Positions 1 through 10,375 of a stretch of 64,000 bases of DNA are shown here, piece by piece (position 1 is the first letter of the stretch; each line of letters begins with the position of its first letter). The notes beneath the pieces are model-generated. The model did no database searches. It was not told where the DNA came from and was given only the letters and a program-made list of their open reading frames with translations. A program made the translations under genes and the position numbers. The DNA lies in the NCBI RefSeq assembly GCF_000372725.1, contig NW_005200378.1, positions 25,569 through 89,568 on the forward strand, read 5' to 3'. The DNA is from Emiliania huxleyi CCMP1516. Lineage: Eukaryota; Haptophyta; Isochrysidales; Noelaerhabdaceae.

Positions 1-1171
1 GGGAGGACTCGATCGTTTTGAGCGCCATTTGCAGCGCCCCTTCGTTCGTCTCGTGCCCGCCGATGAAGCCGGACGCGTGCACAAACTTTGCGCCCGGGAT
101 GCCGCACTTCGCAGCCAGCTCCGCGTCCCGCACACCCCGCCACGGCTCGAGCAGGCCGAGCCGGTTGGTGAAGGCGGTGCCCTCGACCGTCACCGCCTGC
201 ACGCGCCACATGCCCGCCGTGTCAGGGTAGAGCACAAACTTGACCAGCGGCTCGACGCCGAGCGAGCGCTCGAGCTCGTACAGGTGCGTCTTCCACGGGC
301 AGCCGCCCGAGCTGAGGCAGAGCACCTCGCCGCAGGGGTGGACCGAGTGCCGCGCCTGCAGCGCCTGCTCCGCGAGAGGCGGGCGGGGTGGGGTGGGTGG
401 GATGGGCATGGGCTGGGCGCGGCGCGAGGCGGGCACCCGGCGCCGAGGCGCACGTGGGGAAGGGGCGATGGGGCGCCGGCGGTCTTCTAGCGCGGCGCGC
501 GCCTCCTCGACGAGCGACCGCGCCGGCAGCTCGCACTCGACAATGTACTCGAGCGCCGCGCCAAACTCGGAGCCGCACAGCGCAGAGGCCTGCTCGAAGC
601 GCTCCGTCTCCGTCGGGCCAGAGCCAGCCGGCTCGTTCCACCTGGAGTTGAGCCTGGCGACGCGCATCGGCAGCGAGGTGCCGTCCTTGTACCTCACCTG
701 GTCCGCAATCTCGATCCCGTTGTCGTTGGCGTCGAGCCCCTCCATAAAGTCGCGGTACATCTTGGTGTAGACCCACTCGAGCGCGTCCGGGCTGCTGCGG
801 AGGGTGGGATGCAGCGCGCACAGGATCTCGCGGCCGTAGTGCTTGTACACGAGCCCCGACGCCGAGAGCTTGGTCTTGAAGACGCCCGTCGCGGAATCTG
901 GGCCGGTGACGTCGGGCCGGCCGCCGTCCCTGGCGGCCTTGTTCTCGCCGTCGAAGGTCTCGAAGAAGCCGCGCTGGTGGTGGTCGTAGCGCAGCTGATC
1001 GTGGTCGTACAGCCCGGCGACGTCGATCACGATGGTGAGCGGCTTGAGCACGTCCGGGTCGCGAGAGCGGGTGAGCGACGCGCTCTTGTACTGCGGCAGC
1101 CTGCGGAGCAGCCAGACGCCCAGCGCCTCGTCGGCCTGGAACGCGCCGCTGTGGGTGCCGATGGAGGTCAT
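1..1171 (-). CDS. MYG1: MYG1-family exonuclease (UPF0160), 3' end off window
   Basis: MYG1 proteins are DHH-like 3'-5' RNA exonucleases of nucleus and mitochondria; that role is family knowledge. The minus strand starts MTSIGTHSGAFQADEALG at 1171, the family's N-terminal IGTHxGxFHxDEA signature (here Gln replaces the usual Cys/His position). It continues with DHHQRGFFETFD and, in the second exon, with GMWRVQAVTVEG, EPWRGVRDAEL and FVHASGFIGGHETNEGA, all strongly MYG1-like. Exon 1 is 1171-503 (223 codons) and exon 2 is 355 to the window edge. The intron 502-356 seems to begin with GC and end with CAG, and keeps phase 0; both splice junctions sit in a 7-base direct repeat (AGGCGCG). A GT donor further in would add a non-family Pro/Arg stretch, so GC is preferred. 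The last few codons lie outside the window. Family assignment is secure; intron ends are inferred. Confidence 0.9.
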   Translation of the reverse strand, partial: MTSIGTHSGAFQADEALGVWLLRRLPQYKSASLTRSRDPDVLKPLTIVIDVAGLYDHDQLRYDHHQRGFFETFDGENKAARDGGRPDVTGPDSATGVFKTKLSASGLVYKHYGREILCALHPTLRSSPDALEWVYTKMYRDFMEGLDANDNGIEIADQVRYKDGTSLPMRVARLNSRWNEPAGSGPTETERFEQASALCGSEFGAALEYIVECELPARSLVEEARAALEDRRRPIAPSPRAPRRRVPASRRAQPMPIPPTPPRPPLAEQALQARHSVHPCGEVLCLSSGGCPWKTHLYELERSLGVEPLVKFVLYPDTAGMWRVQAVTVEGTAFTNRLGLLEPWRGVRDAELAAKCGIPGAKFVHASGFIGGHETNEGALQMALKTIESS

Positions 1172-1389
1172 GATCCGTGTCGCGCGTGGCAACAGGAGTG
1201 AAAAAAAGGTGTTTTGGCGCGGCGTGGAGAGGAAGTGATAAAAATCGACCACTCCAAGTGCTCCAAGTGCTCCAAGACCTCGGCAGGGACCAAGCCGAAG
1301 CTCGAAGGCCCGATTAGGCCAGGAAGTTCCGAAGGTCGGCTGCAAGCCTAACCCTCCTTGCCGTGCGGCGAGTGACGGCCGCTAGATCT

Positions 1390-1920
1390 CTACGTGTTGA
1401 GCCCCACCACTCCGGCCACGATGAGGCCGATCGAGGCCACCTGCCTGCGCCCAAGCACCTCGCCGAAGCAGGCGTTGCCGATGATGGCCGCGGCGGCGGT
1501 GCCGACGCCAGACCACACTGCATAGGCCAGAGAGAGGGGCAGGCGTTTGAGGGCGAGCGGGAAGATGGAGAAGCAGAGCGTGTAGCCGAGCCCGACGCCG
1601 ACGAGCCAGCGGCCCGAGCCGAGCGCGGCTAACTTCATGCAGGTAGTCGCGCCAATCTCCAGGGCGATGGCGATCGCGAGGATGGTGCTCGCTGGCAGCG
1701 CCGTCTCGATGGTGGAGGCGAGGCGCTCGACGAGCCGGACCAGAAGCGGAGAGCCGCCGCCGCCGCCGCGCAGGAGCAGGTGGCAACGCGCCGTCGGCAG
1801 TACAGCGGGCGCGGCACAGGCGGGCGCAGCGCAGCCAGAGACCGTGGACGCTTGGCGCGGAGAGAGCGCAGCGCGGTATGCAGATGCGGTGGCGACGAGG
1901 AGCAGCAAGAAGGGCCGCAT
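1390..1920 (-). CDS. SMR-family small multidrug-resistance-type transporter with targeting leader
   Basis: A 176-residue single-exon protein. The first ~55 residues (MRPFLLLLVATASAYRAA...) look like a signal or plastid-targeting leader. The remainder has four hydrophobic helices typical of the small multidrug resistance (EmrE/SugE) family. Helix 1 carries the membrane-embedded glutamate (Glu88 in IALEIGATTCMK) that binds substrate and protons in the family, and LAYAVWSGVGTA holds the conserved Trp-Gly motif. SMR proteins are usually about 105-110 residues, so the extra length is all leader. The start at 1920 was chosen because the longer reading frame upstream (to 2106) would translate the T-rich promoter into poly-Phe. 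It is transcribed divergently from the CobW gene at 2109. Substrate (guanidinium, quaternary amines or other) cannot be read from sequence. Confidence 0.85.
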   Translation of the reverse strand: MRPFLLLLVATASAYRAALSPRQASTVSGCAAPACAAPAVLPTARCHLLLRGGGGGSPLLVRLVERLASTIETALPASTILAIAIALEIGATTCMKLAALGSGRWLVGVGLGYTLCFSIFPLALKRLPLSLAYAVWSGVGTAAAAIIGNACFGEVLGRRQVASIGLIVAGVVGLNT

Positions 1921-2108
1921 CGCGGCTGCGATAGCGAGGGTTGACTCAGGCTTCAGAAAAAGAGAAAAAACTGCGGCCGCACTCAAAAAGAAGAAGAAAA
2001 AACCATGTTGCGAGGGTGCTGAGGCGCTGCACATCGCTGGCTGGCTGCGCGGCACACGTCGCCCTGGGTGTGTCCACTGTGTCTGCTGGCGCATAAGTTT
2101 GCACACGC
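1921..2108. promoter_or_regulatory. shared divergent promoter region
   Basis: Only 188 bp separate the SMR start (minus) and the CobW start (plus). It contains an A-rich purine run at about 1958-2003, which reads as a T-rich tract just upstream of the SMR start. No TATA box is obvious. The tight divergent spacing suggests a bidirectional promoter; this is inferred. Confidence 0.5.
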
Positions 2109-3920
2109 ATGACGTGGCTCGCCATCCTCGCCATCGCGCCGGCGCTCACCGTGCCCAACGCAGCGCTCCGCGGCCGGCCGGCAGTGCTCCGCGGCGGTGG
2201 CGGCGGTGCGAGCGGCGTGGGCGACGGCGGCGGCCGGGACGAGCCTGAGGCCGAGCTCTCGCCCATCCCTCTGACGATCCTGTCTGGCTTCCTCGGCGCG
2301 GGCAAGACGACGCTGCTCTCGCACGTGCTGAGCAACAAGGAGGGCGCACGCGTCGGAGTCATCGTCAACGACGTCGCCGCCGTCAACATTGACGCAAAGC
2401 TCGTGGCGCGCGGTGGCACCGCGGCCGACGGCGCTTCGGACGGCGGCGGCTCGGACGGCCAGGGCTCGGACGGCCAAGGAGCGCTGAGCCGGTGGGGCGA
2501 CGACATGCTGGAGCTGTCGAACGGCTGTGCCTGCTGCTCCGCCGGCGACGACTTGCTCGCCTCGCTGTCCGAGCTCGTCTCGCTCTCCTTCACGCGCGGG
2601 GCGCCGTACGAGCACATCGTCGTGGAGTCGTCCGGCGTCGCCGAGCCAAAGTTGCTGCGGGCCATGTTCCAGGAGGCGGCCGCGCTCAACTGGCCAATCA
2701 TGCGCTGCATCAAGCTCGAGAACATGGTCACAGTTGTGGACGCGGCGTCCTTCATGAGAGAGTACGGGTCCTCCGACCTGCTCAGCTCGCGGCCAGACCT
2801 CGGGGCGGCCGAGGCGGACGCGGAGCTGGTGGAGGCGCGCAAGACTGGCGTGGTGCAGCTGCTGGTGGAGCAGGTCGAGACGGCCGACGTCGTCGTCATC
2901 AACAAGGCCGACACCGCCGACGCCGCGGAGCTCGAGCAGCTGCAGCAGGTCGTCGGCTCGCTCAACGGGTTCGCCGCGGTGCACCGCGCAGAGTACGGCG
3001 CGGTGCCCCTCGCCTCCATCCTCGTCCCCTCCCGCGCGGCCGGCGTGGCGACCTCCAACGACGTCATGGACCACAAGTCGTCCATCGACTGGGCAAAGTG
3101 GCTCGCGTCGCAGCCCCCGCCCGCCGCCGCGCCCGCCGCGCCCGCCGAGGATGGGCACGAGCACAGCCACGCCGAGGCGCACGAGCACAGCCACGCCGAG
3201 GCGCACGAGCACAGCCACGCCGAGGCGCACGAGCACGCCGAGTCGCACGATCACGCCGAGGCGCAGGAGCACAGCCACGCCGAGGCGCACGATCACAGCC
3301 ACGCCGAGGCGCACGATCACGCCGAGTCGCACGAGCACAGCCACGCCGCCGACTGCGCCGACCCGGGCTGCACCGACCCGTCGCACGACCATAGCCACGG
3401 CCACGGCCACAGCCACGGCGGGTCCCGCGAGGAGACGACGGCCGCACAGCGCTTCGGCATCCGCACCTTTGTCTACGCGCGCCGTTCGCCGTTCGACCCA
3501 GCCAAGCTCGCGCGCCTCGTCTCCGACCTTCCTTTCCTCGCCACGGTCGCCGCTCCGCTGCGACAGGGCGCCCAAGACGCCGCCGTGGCGCCGGCGAGTG
3601 GCGGGGGGGGAGGCGACGGCGACGGCGGCAACATGGCGCTCTTCGACCCGCTGCTCCGCTCCAAAGGCTTCGTGTGGCTTGCGGGCGAGGACGGCGTCGC
3701 GTACTTCTGGTCGCAGGCCGGGAAGCGGCTGGACCTCAAGGAGATGGGCCGCTGGTGGGACTCGGTCCCGCGCGAGCAGTGGCCGCAGGCGCATCTTGCG
3801 TCCATCCTCGAGGATTTTGAGGGCAAGGGCGGCGACCGGCGGCAGGAGATCGTCTTCATCGGCGCAAACCTCGACGAGGGTGCGATCTGCGAGGCGCTGG
3901 ATGGCTGCCTCGCCGGCTAG
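2109..3920 (+). CDS. CobW/ZNG1-family GTPase metallochaperone with His-rich insert
   Basis: A 603-residue single-exon member of the COG0523 (CobW/ZNG1) G3E GTPases, which hand Zn or other metals to client enzymes. N-terminal residues 1-20 are a likely signal/targeting peptide, followed by a Gly-rich linker. Visible motifs: P-loop GFLGAGKTT (60-68), the metal-binding CxCC motif in NGCACC (138-143), Walker-B-like ESSGVAEP (173-180), guanine-specificity NKAD (265-268), and a CobW C-terminal domain from about 450 (RTFVYARRSPFDPAKL). Between the GTPase and C-terminal domains lies an ~88-residue His-rich block (350-437) built from 5-residue units such as EHSHAEAH and ending HGHGHSHGG. COG0523 proteins often have short His stretches; this one is long and clearly made by in-frame tandem repeat growth at DNA level. 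A Gly/Asp linker (about 102-124) splits the GTPase domain before CxCC. Target protein unknown; the leader suggests plastid or secretory entry. Confidence 0.92.
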   Translation: MTWLAILAIAPALTVPNAALRGRPAVLRGGGGGASGVGDGGGRDEPEAELSPIPLTILSGFLGAGKTTLLSHVLSNKEGARVGVIVNDVAAVNIDAKLVARGGTAADGASDGGGSDGQGSDGQGALSRWGDDMLELSNGCACCSAGDDLLASLSELVSLSFTRGAPYEHIVVESSGVAEPKLLRAMFQEAAALNWPIMRCIKLENMVTVVDAASFMREYGSSDLLSSRPDLGAAEADAELVEARKTGVVQLLVEQVETADVVVINKADTADAAELEQLQQVVGSLNGFAAVHRAEYGAVPLASILVPSRAAGVATSNDVMDHKSSIDWAKWLASQPPPAAAPAAPAEDGHEHSHAEAHEHSHAEAHEHSHAEAHEHAESHDHAEAQEHSHAEAHDHSHAEAHDHAESHEHSHAADCADPGCTDPSHDHSHGHGHSHGGSREETTAAQRFGIRTFVYARRSPFDPAKLARLVSDLPFLATVAAPLRQGAQDAAVAPASGGGGGDGDGGNMALFDPLLRSKGFVWLAGEDGVAYFWSQAGKRLDLKEMGRWWDSVPREQWPQAHLASILEDFEGKGGDRRQEIVFIGANLDEGAICEALDGCLAG

Positions 3921-4156
3921 CGCCGGGACGGCGACGCCGCGGGGCTAGCTGCGGGCCGAGTCGCGGGGGTTGCGAGCGCGGGGGCGCCTGACCGTTGGTT
4001 TTTTTGCCACACACCACATCTCCCTAGATCCAGAATCCACGGCTGATTGCTTTATCCTTTATGGTGGACGCAGATGACCGGGCGAGATGACAGTCACGCA
4101 CAGTCCACAGAGGAGTTCAGGAGAGCTAGGGCCGGCCGGGGAGCTAAGAAGCGCAC

Positions 4157-4912
4157 GGGTTGTTGTGCGAGTATCAAAAAAGCGTCGAAATGTCCCAAAA
4201 AGCGTGTCTCGAGTTTGTTGCAGCCCCACAGCCTGCGCGCGCTGCCGGGACGCACTGCTTGCTGGATCTGTGCACTCCCTGGACCAAGGGAGTGCACAGA
4301 TCCAACAGGAGTGAGTAGACTCGACGCCGTACTCGAGATGGAGCTGCAGAAAGTACGCCGCCGAGCGTGCCACCGAAGGCGTCCCGTCGGAGGTGATGGA
4401 GTTTGAGACCTGAGGCTGCGGAGGTGACGCCTGAGGTACCGGCCCGTGCACAGCGACTCAGCCGGCGACCGCCACGGGCTCAGACGAGACTTGTCGACTC
4501 GTTCCGGCTCAGCTTCACCGTGGTCATCGGGCGTCTGTCGACGTCAGGACCACCCATACAGCTCGCGGGTTTGAGGTCGCAAGAGCCAAGATGGTGGCGT
4601 TTGGACATCCCAACCATCACACAAGACAGCCTGTAGGTGATGGCGGGACGGTGCAGTGTTTGTGGCACTCGGCAGTAGGCACCCGCGGCACGGCCCCCCG
4701 CTGTCGGCTCTCGCGGGCTGCGGAACCGGCCCCAGAAGGGGACGGTCCGGGCGAGTGTGGCAGCTCCTGCGCTAGTATGGGCACCCTCTATCACAACACT
4801 ACTGATCCTGGTCATTAGAGCTGCCAGGGATAGCGTCAGGGGCCGGTAGGAGTCAAAACCCCTCATATTTGAGACATCGTGGCCCATAAGCCATATACTC
4901 GCACAACAACCC
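4157..4912. repeat. 18-bp perfect inverted repeats bounding ~0.76 kb
   Basis: GGGTTGTTGTGCGAGTAT at 4157-4174 recurs as its exact reverse complement at 4895-4912. The interior codes for nothing recognisable. It may be a non-autonomous DNA transposon, but similarity fades outside the 18 bp and no target-site duplication was identified. Confidence 0.45.
4264..4303. repeat. perfect 17-bp stem hairpin
   Basis: The arm at 4264-4280 (GGATCTGTGCACTCCCT) is the exact reverse complement of 4287-4303, with a 6-base loop. There is no U-run after it and no gene end close by. It could be the core of a small foldback or MITE-like element, since it lies between the arms of the 18-bp inverted repeat. Confidence 0.75.
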
Positions 4913-5242
4913 GCACCCCCACACGTGTGGCCCACAGCGGGCCGGATCACTTGATAGGTCGGTCGGGGTCCCGGGGGTCGATTTTTCAAAGTGAATAGTA
5001 CGGCAAAGAAACTGCAAAACAAGATGCGTTAGCCCGAAAGAAACACATAGGGAGGGGCGGAGGGGTGGAGGGGTGGAGGGAGAGGGAGAGGGAGAGGAAT
5101 ACAGTGAATCAGCGGAGAAGTACGGGTGAAGACAGCTGTGAGCGCTGTCAGAGCGGTGTCCAGCTGGATACGTACACCCTCTCGGGCGCTGGCTGGGGGA
5201 CATGAACACGTCGTCCCGCTTCTAGAGCTGACGAGCCCCAGC

Positions 5243-5956
<714 letters not shown>

Positions 5957-7140
5957 CTGCGCGCGAGCCAGGAAGGCGGGCAGGGCGTGGGAGGGGGGGA
6001 GCCGCTGCTGGGCGCGGGCGCCTTCCTGTGCGCCGGACGACGGGGCGCCCCCTGTGCTGTGACTCGCGATTGGTCGACGCGCGACGGGAGGCTGTCGTAG
6101 GTGCTACGCGGCCTTGGGGACGCCGTTGTACGAGGTGCTACGCGGCCTTGGGGACGCCGTTCTACGAGGTGCTACGCGGCCTTGGGGACGCCGTTCTACG
6201 AGGTGCTACGCGGCCTGGTCTCTGGCCATCATCGGCCGCTTGCGCGACGTCGCGGCCGCGCGCCGCGCCCTCGGCAGCGGCAGCGTTGTGCGCCGGCGGC
6301 GGCAGGCCGTCCGAGGCGAACGCCATTCGAATGAAGCGCTGTTCAAAGCGGACACACACACACACTGTCGTGGCAGGCACAGTAAAATTCTTTTTACACG
6401 GCGTTCACCAGGGTTTCGGCCTTTGCACATCTGCGGAGGCTGACAACTCCACAAGGCTCGCCTCACACTTTCCGCTGCCTCTCGCCCTTGCCCCGCCGCT
6501 TTACCGATGGCCGCCGCAAGCCTCACGGCTTGATCCCCGCGACGCTTATTGCTCACGGACCCGCCCCGCCCGCACCACTCCCGCCGTGCGATGCGCCCTC
6601 GCTCGCCGCCCGACGGCGCCCCTCGGCCTCGCACCGCCTGCTCCCTTCCGCTCGCAGGTGCCGCCGCTGCCATTGAGGAGCCGCGAGACGCGTCCGCTGC
6701 TGTCCATTCGCCACCCTTGCCACGCGCAAGCCCGGACCATGCGCATCCCATTTTATGCTGCTGACGCTGCAAGCGTCGCCTGCGCGCCCGCAGATCCAAA
6801 ACAACGTGAGCGAGGGGAGCCGCCGCGGCTTCTTGCGAGCTAGCTGACCTCGAGCTGTGAACGCTGCGAGTAGGCGCGGCCCTCATGAGCCCCCCTTTCT
6901 CTCCATGCCCCCTCAAAGATCGCTCTCAGCAGCACTTGATTGCGTTGTAATCAGCCGAGCAATCAGCCGAGTGAGATTGCCCGTGATTGCCCGAGATCGC
7001 TTGCGGGATCAGCATGGCACTTCCGCACCTCGTCGTGGAGGCGTTCTAGCGCTCGCGAGCTGCACGCCGTGGGGTCCCGCGCAGCCGTGCCGATGCTCGT
7101 CGCGACGCGAGCTGAAGCCGCGGTTTGCTGCCCGTAGGTG
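5957..7140. other. gene-poor spacer with tandem repeat
   Basis: Besides the 34-bp tandem repeat at 6101-6216 and a short CA run near 6352, nothing coding is recognised. An ATTCTTTTT box occurs at about 6387 without a convincing gene start after it. The region just before 7141 ends in CCCGTAG, so an upstream untranslated exon of the next gene is possible. Confidence 0.5.
6101..6216. repeat. 34-bp tandem repeat, ~3.4 copies
   Basis: Three copies of a 34-base unit start at 6101, 6135 and 6169 and begin GTGCTACGCGGCCTTGGGGA, with a partial fourth to 6216. Copies are identical except for one base (GTTGTA versus GTTCTA). Confidence 0.9.
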
Positions 7141-8774
7141 ATGGTCGACCGCTCCAAGAAGACCACCAAGAATCTCACCTCGACGCGCTCCGGCCTCCGC
7201 TTCGGCAAGTTCTGCTCGACGTCAAACCTGCTGTGCGTCTTCCTCACCGTGGCGATCGGTCTCGGCTGTTCGGCCTTTGCGCTGTCGTCGTACGGCTCTG
7301 GCGGCGTCTCCGATCTCATCGAGTCGGTGTTCGTGCCGGACGCGGCCTCGATCCCGGTGAGCAATAGAACTGGAGGTGGCTCCAAGCACGCCCTCACTCT
7401 CCGTGCGCTCGTGTATAGGTTCTCGACCTCTCCAACACCACGCCAGAGAACGAGTTCAGCCCGACGGTGCACGGAACGGCGTTTGCATCGTCTGCGGCGC
7501 TCCCGACCGAGACTGAGACTGCGCGCGGCGCCCTCTCTGCTCCGTTCAACCCTGCGCCCGACCCCGTCCCCGTGGTGCCCGACGCGACAGAGTTCCTGAC
7601 CGCGACCGAGACTGCGCGCGACCTTCTGTTTGCTCCTCGTCCGCCTGACGACGTCGACGACGAACAATTCGCTCCATTTGCAATGCAAACTGGGTACCTC
7701 GCCGCCGGGGGCAATCTGGGTACCTCGCCCTCCTGGGGCAATCGCGGAGCAATCAGCGGCGGCGAGGTCGTTGCAAAAAACGCGGACGGCGGCATCGCCC
7801 AGTGCGGCGACGCGGTCCGTTCGGGGGTCACCATCACAAACGGGGGCACAGGGAAGGCGGCTGTGTTTGGCACCAGCGAGCTTAGACAGTTTGACGTGGA
7901 CTTCCGCATGAGGCCGGGACCTTCGGGGATTGGCGGCCTTGTTCTCGGTCTCGTTTGGGACGTTGCCATCAAGCAAAGGCCGTTCAAAGACGCCTTCCTG
8001 CACAGGGCCCACAAAATGCAGGACCCGGTCCTGGCAAGCAATGTCTTCGAATTCGGGCCGATTGATGTTCGGCCATGCGAGAGCGTCTACATGACGTGTG
8101 AGGGGACACTGTGTGCGGGCATGCCTGGCACAATCCAGGTCAAGGCGGTCGTCATGTACCTCGACCCTTCGACGAGGAAAATGTACGCGACAAGCACATG
8201 GCTCTCGAGTGGGGGAGGCTCATACACAATATTTCAAGAGAAGCCTGGCACGCCGCCGCTTATCTGCTCAGGGACCACGCGGCCGATCGTGGAGGGGTGC
8301 AGCCGCAGTTCCGGCAACGAGATGGTGGAGGCGGGCCCAAAGAATCTCTGCCGTGTCTTGGCCAATAATTACGGAGGTGGCACTGCGCAGTGCGACTCGC
8401 TGTGGGACGACGACAAGATCAACTGCCGGTCCCGCTCGGATTGCTGGAAGTGTAAGACGCTTGACGAAGAACGCAGCGTTATCGCCCACAGAATCGGTTC
8501 ATGCTTCACCACGGCGGAGGAATCGTGCGAGTGCACATATGACAGCGACGAATGCCCGTGCTTCATGATACCTCCGGAGGTAGGCAGCTGCTCGTGCTCG
8601 AGGGATTCAAGCTGGCACCCGAGCGACTGCAGCGTGGATCGTGACGACTGCGGGGCGGCTGGGGCTTACGATGCGGAGTGCGGCAGCTTGTGGGGAATCG
8701 GGCAGTGCAGCAAGTGCCAATGCTACCCCAAATCCGGGCACTTGGGCGACACCATCAATATCTTTGATTTTTGA
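7141..8774 (+). CDS. type II membrane protein with cysteine-rich ectodomain, unknown function
   Basis: Two exons (7141-7356 and 7419-8774) joined by a canonical GT-AG intron give 523 residues; the splice turns PDAASIPV into LDLSNTTPENEF in one frame. A short basic N-terminus (MVDRSKKTTK) precedes one hydrophobic segment at about residues 28-49, so the rest probably faces the lumen or outside. The middle is Ala/Pro/Thr-rich and contains a near-direct repeat (TETETARGALSAPF and TATETARDLLFAPR). The C-terminal ~170 residues are very Cys-rich (CDSLWDDDKINCRSRSDCWK, CECTYDSDECPC, CSCSRDSSWHPSDC, CSKCQCYPKSG), implying many disulphides, and the protein ends IFDF. No family is recognised. The start at 7141 follows TAGGTG, so an upstream exon is not excluded. 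Confidence 0.7.
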
Positions 8775-10375
8775 CTAGCCACGTCGTGGGCCAATGATCC
8801 ACTCAGGGTCATCAGGCGAAAAAAGGGAACCAGGAGTCGTTAACGTGAACGTACGAAGGATGCTAGTGCAACGCGAGCATGACCAAGCAAGGCGCGCATG
8901 TAATTTGCAGATCGATCATCCGACCACCCCTGCATGCGCGGGCCTTGGTAAGGTGCCGCTGAACGGCATTGGGCCAATCCTTGAGTGAGCGCTGAACACT
9001 GACTGTGCGTGAGGGGGGGTCGGTATTTGGAATGAGTGAGCCACATGTGTGATTGTGGCAGTCTGGTCTAGCGTGCGTGCAGCGGTGGCTCGGAGCGTAG
9101 GTTACCGCTCTGAGCCACGGCCTGTGGCCGGCTCTATTCCGGTACGGGGCCCGCAGCGCTGTCAGCCTACGTCTCTGGACTGCCCTCTGCCGTCGCGATA
9201 GTTGCGACATCATTTGCAAAATGAAACGTTTTACCTCCACCTATCCTTCTCCCAGACCCAGTTAACGTACACACGGGTGGGCAAGAGAGCCACGTCCGCC
9301 TACGCAGCTCTAACCTCTATCCTTCGGGCTTCGCCTCCCCGACCCCGTCGCCGGCCCTCTCTGGCCCGGCCTTTCAGCTCGAGCGCGGTGTCGCGGAGCC
9401 AGCCTCCGACTTGCCGCCGCCGCCCGCCTCGCCTTCACCCTCTTCGCCGTCGCACCCGCTCTCGGCGCCGCCGCTTGCGCGGCCGCTTGCCCCGGCGGCG
9501 CCCCCGGGGCTGTCTGGCGGCTCAGACCACTCCTCGTCCCCGACGTTGGAGGGACCAGCGCCGTGTGTGGGCGCCACGCCAGCGAGCCGGTCGGAAGCGC
9601 AGCCATGCGGCGGGGAGGGCTCGGTCTCCTTCGCAGCGGCGGCAGGAGGGGAGGTGGCCTGTTCGCACTTGAGACTCTGTGAACAGGGAAGCGATTGTTC
9701 GCCGAATCACGCGTGCGACGGGCGACTGTGCTGGAGCAAGCGGCTACGCACCGTTCGCGCGATGACGACGTCTCGCATGTTGTGGGGCCTCGTCGGCCGC
9801 CGCATTGAGGGGACGGATGCATGCAGTGCTCATCGAGCCGAGGGCCTCGCCGCCGTGACGATCAGAGGGCGGTGGCGCCCTACCCCGAACCAACATGCCC
9901 GCTAGAGCAACCGGCTACGCGCCGCTCGCGCCAGAGCGTGCGACGACGGCGTCTCACGTTGTGGGCCATTTGTGTCGTTCACGGCAATGAGCAGGCGATG
10001 CGTCCTAAGTACCCATCAAGCTGAGGGCCTCGCCGCGACGAATAGAGGGCGGGGGGGGCGTAGTGCTGGGCCCTAGCCCGAACCGCCCTGCCCTGCCCGC
10101 GAGAGCAACCGGATCCGCGCCACTCGCGCCAGAGAGCGCGATAAACGCGACGATGGGGTCGCCGTCCGACACGCCTCAGAGCTGTCGGTGCTAAGTACTC
10201 ATCGAGCCGAGGGCCTCGCCGCGACGATCAGAGGGCGGGGGCGTGGTGCTGGGCCCTAGCCCGAGCCGCCCTGCCCGCGAGAGCAACCGGCTCCGCGCCA
10301 CTCGCGCCAATCGAGGACAGCAACCGCCCAGGAGACTATTGGGCTTGCCTGTGCGAGCAGAAGTACAGGAGGAGC
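8775..10375. other. intergenic, no supported gene; diverged repeats at right end
   Basis: Several overlapping Arg/Pro/Ala-rich frames on both strands at 9200-9900 look like GC-bias artefacts. Only the repeat family at 9734-10320 stands out. Confidence 0.5.
9734..10320. repeat. diverged tandem repeat, ~170-200 bp period
   Basis: The phrase GAGCAACCGGCTACGCGCC and variants recur at 9734, 9905, 10103 and 10281, each followed by CTCGCGCCAGAG-like sequence. Between them a second phrase (CGAGCCGAGGGCCTCGCCG) recurs. Spacings are 171, 198 and 178 bp, so this is an old tandem array with indels. Confidence 0.7.

Larger units (their letters stand above)
3921..5242. other. intergenic, with inverted repeats; no gene recognised
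   Basis: No reading frame here resembles a known family. It holds a perfect 17-bp hairpin (4264-4303), an 18-bp inverted repeat pair about 740 bp apart (4157-4174 and 4895-4912), and a purine-rich tract near 5045-5098. The last exon(s) of the NHL gene could be here but were not found. Confidence 0.6.

Noticed and set aside
4264-4303. Rho-independent terminator
   Set aside because: Eukaryotic context, no T-run, and about 340 bp from the nearest stop codon.
6101-6216. loxP-like recombination sites (34 bp)
   Set aside because: Only the length matches; units lack inverted arms around a spacer.
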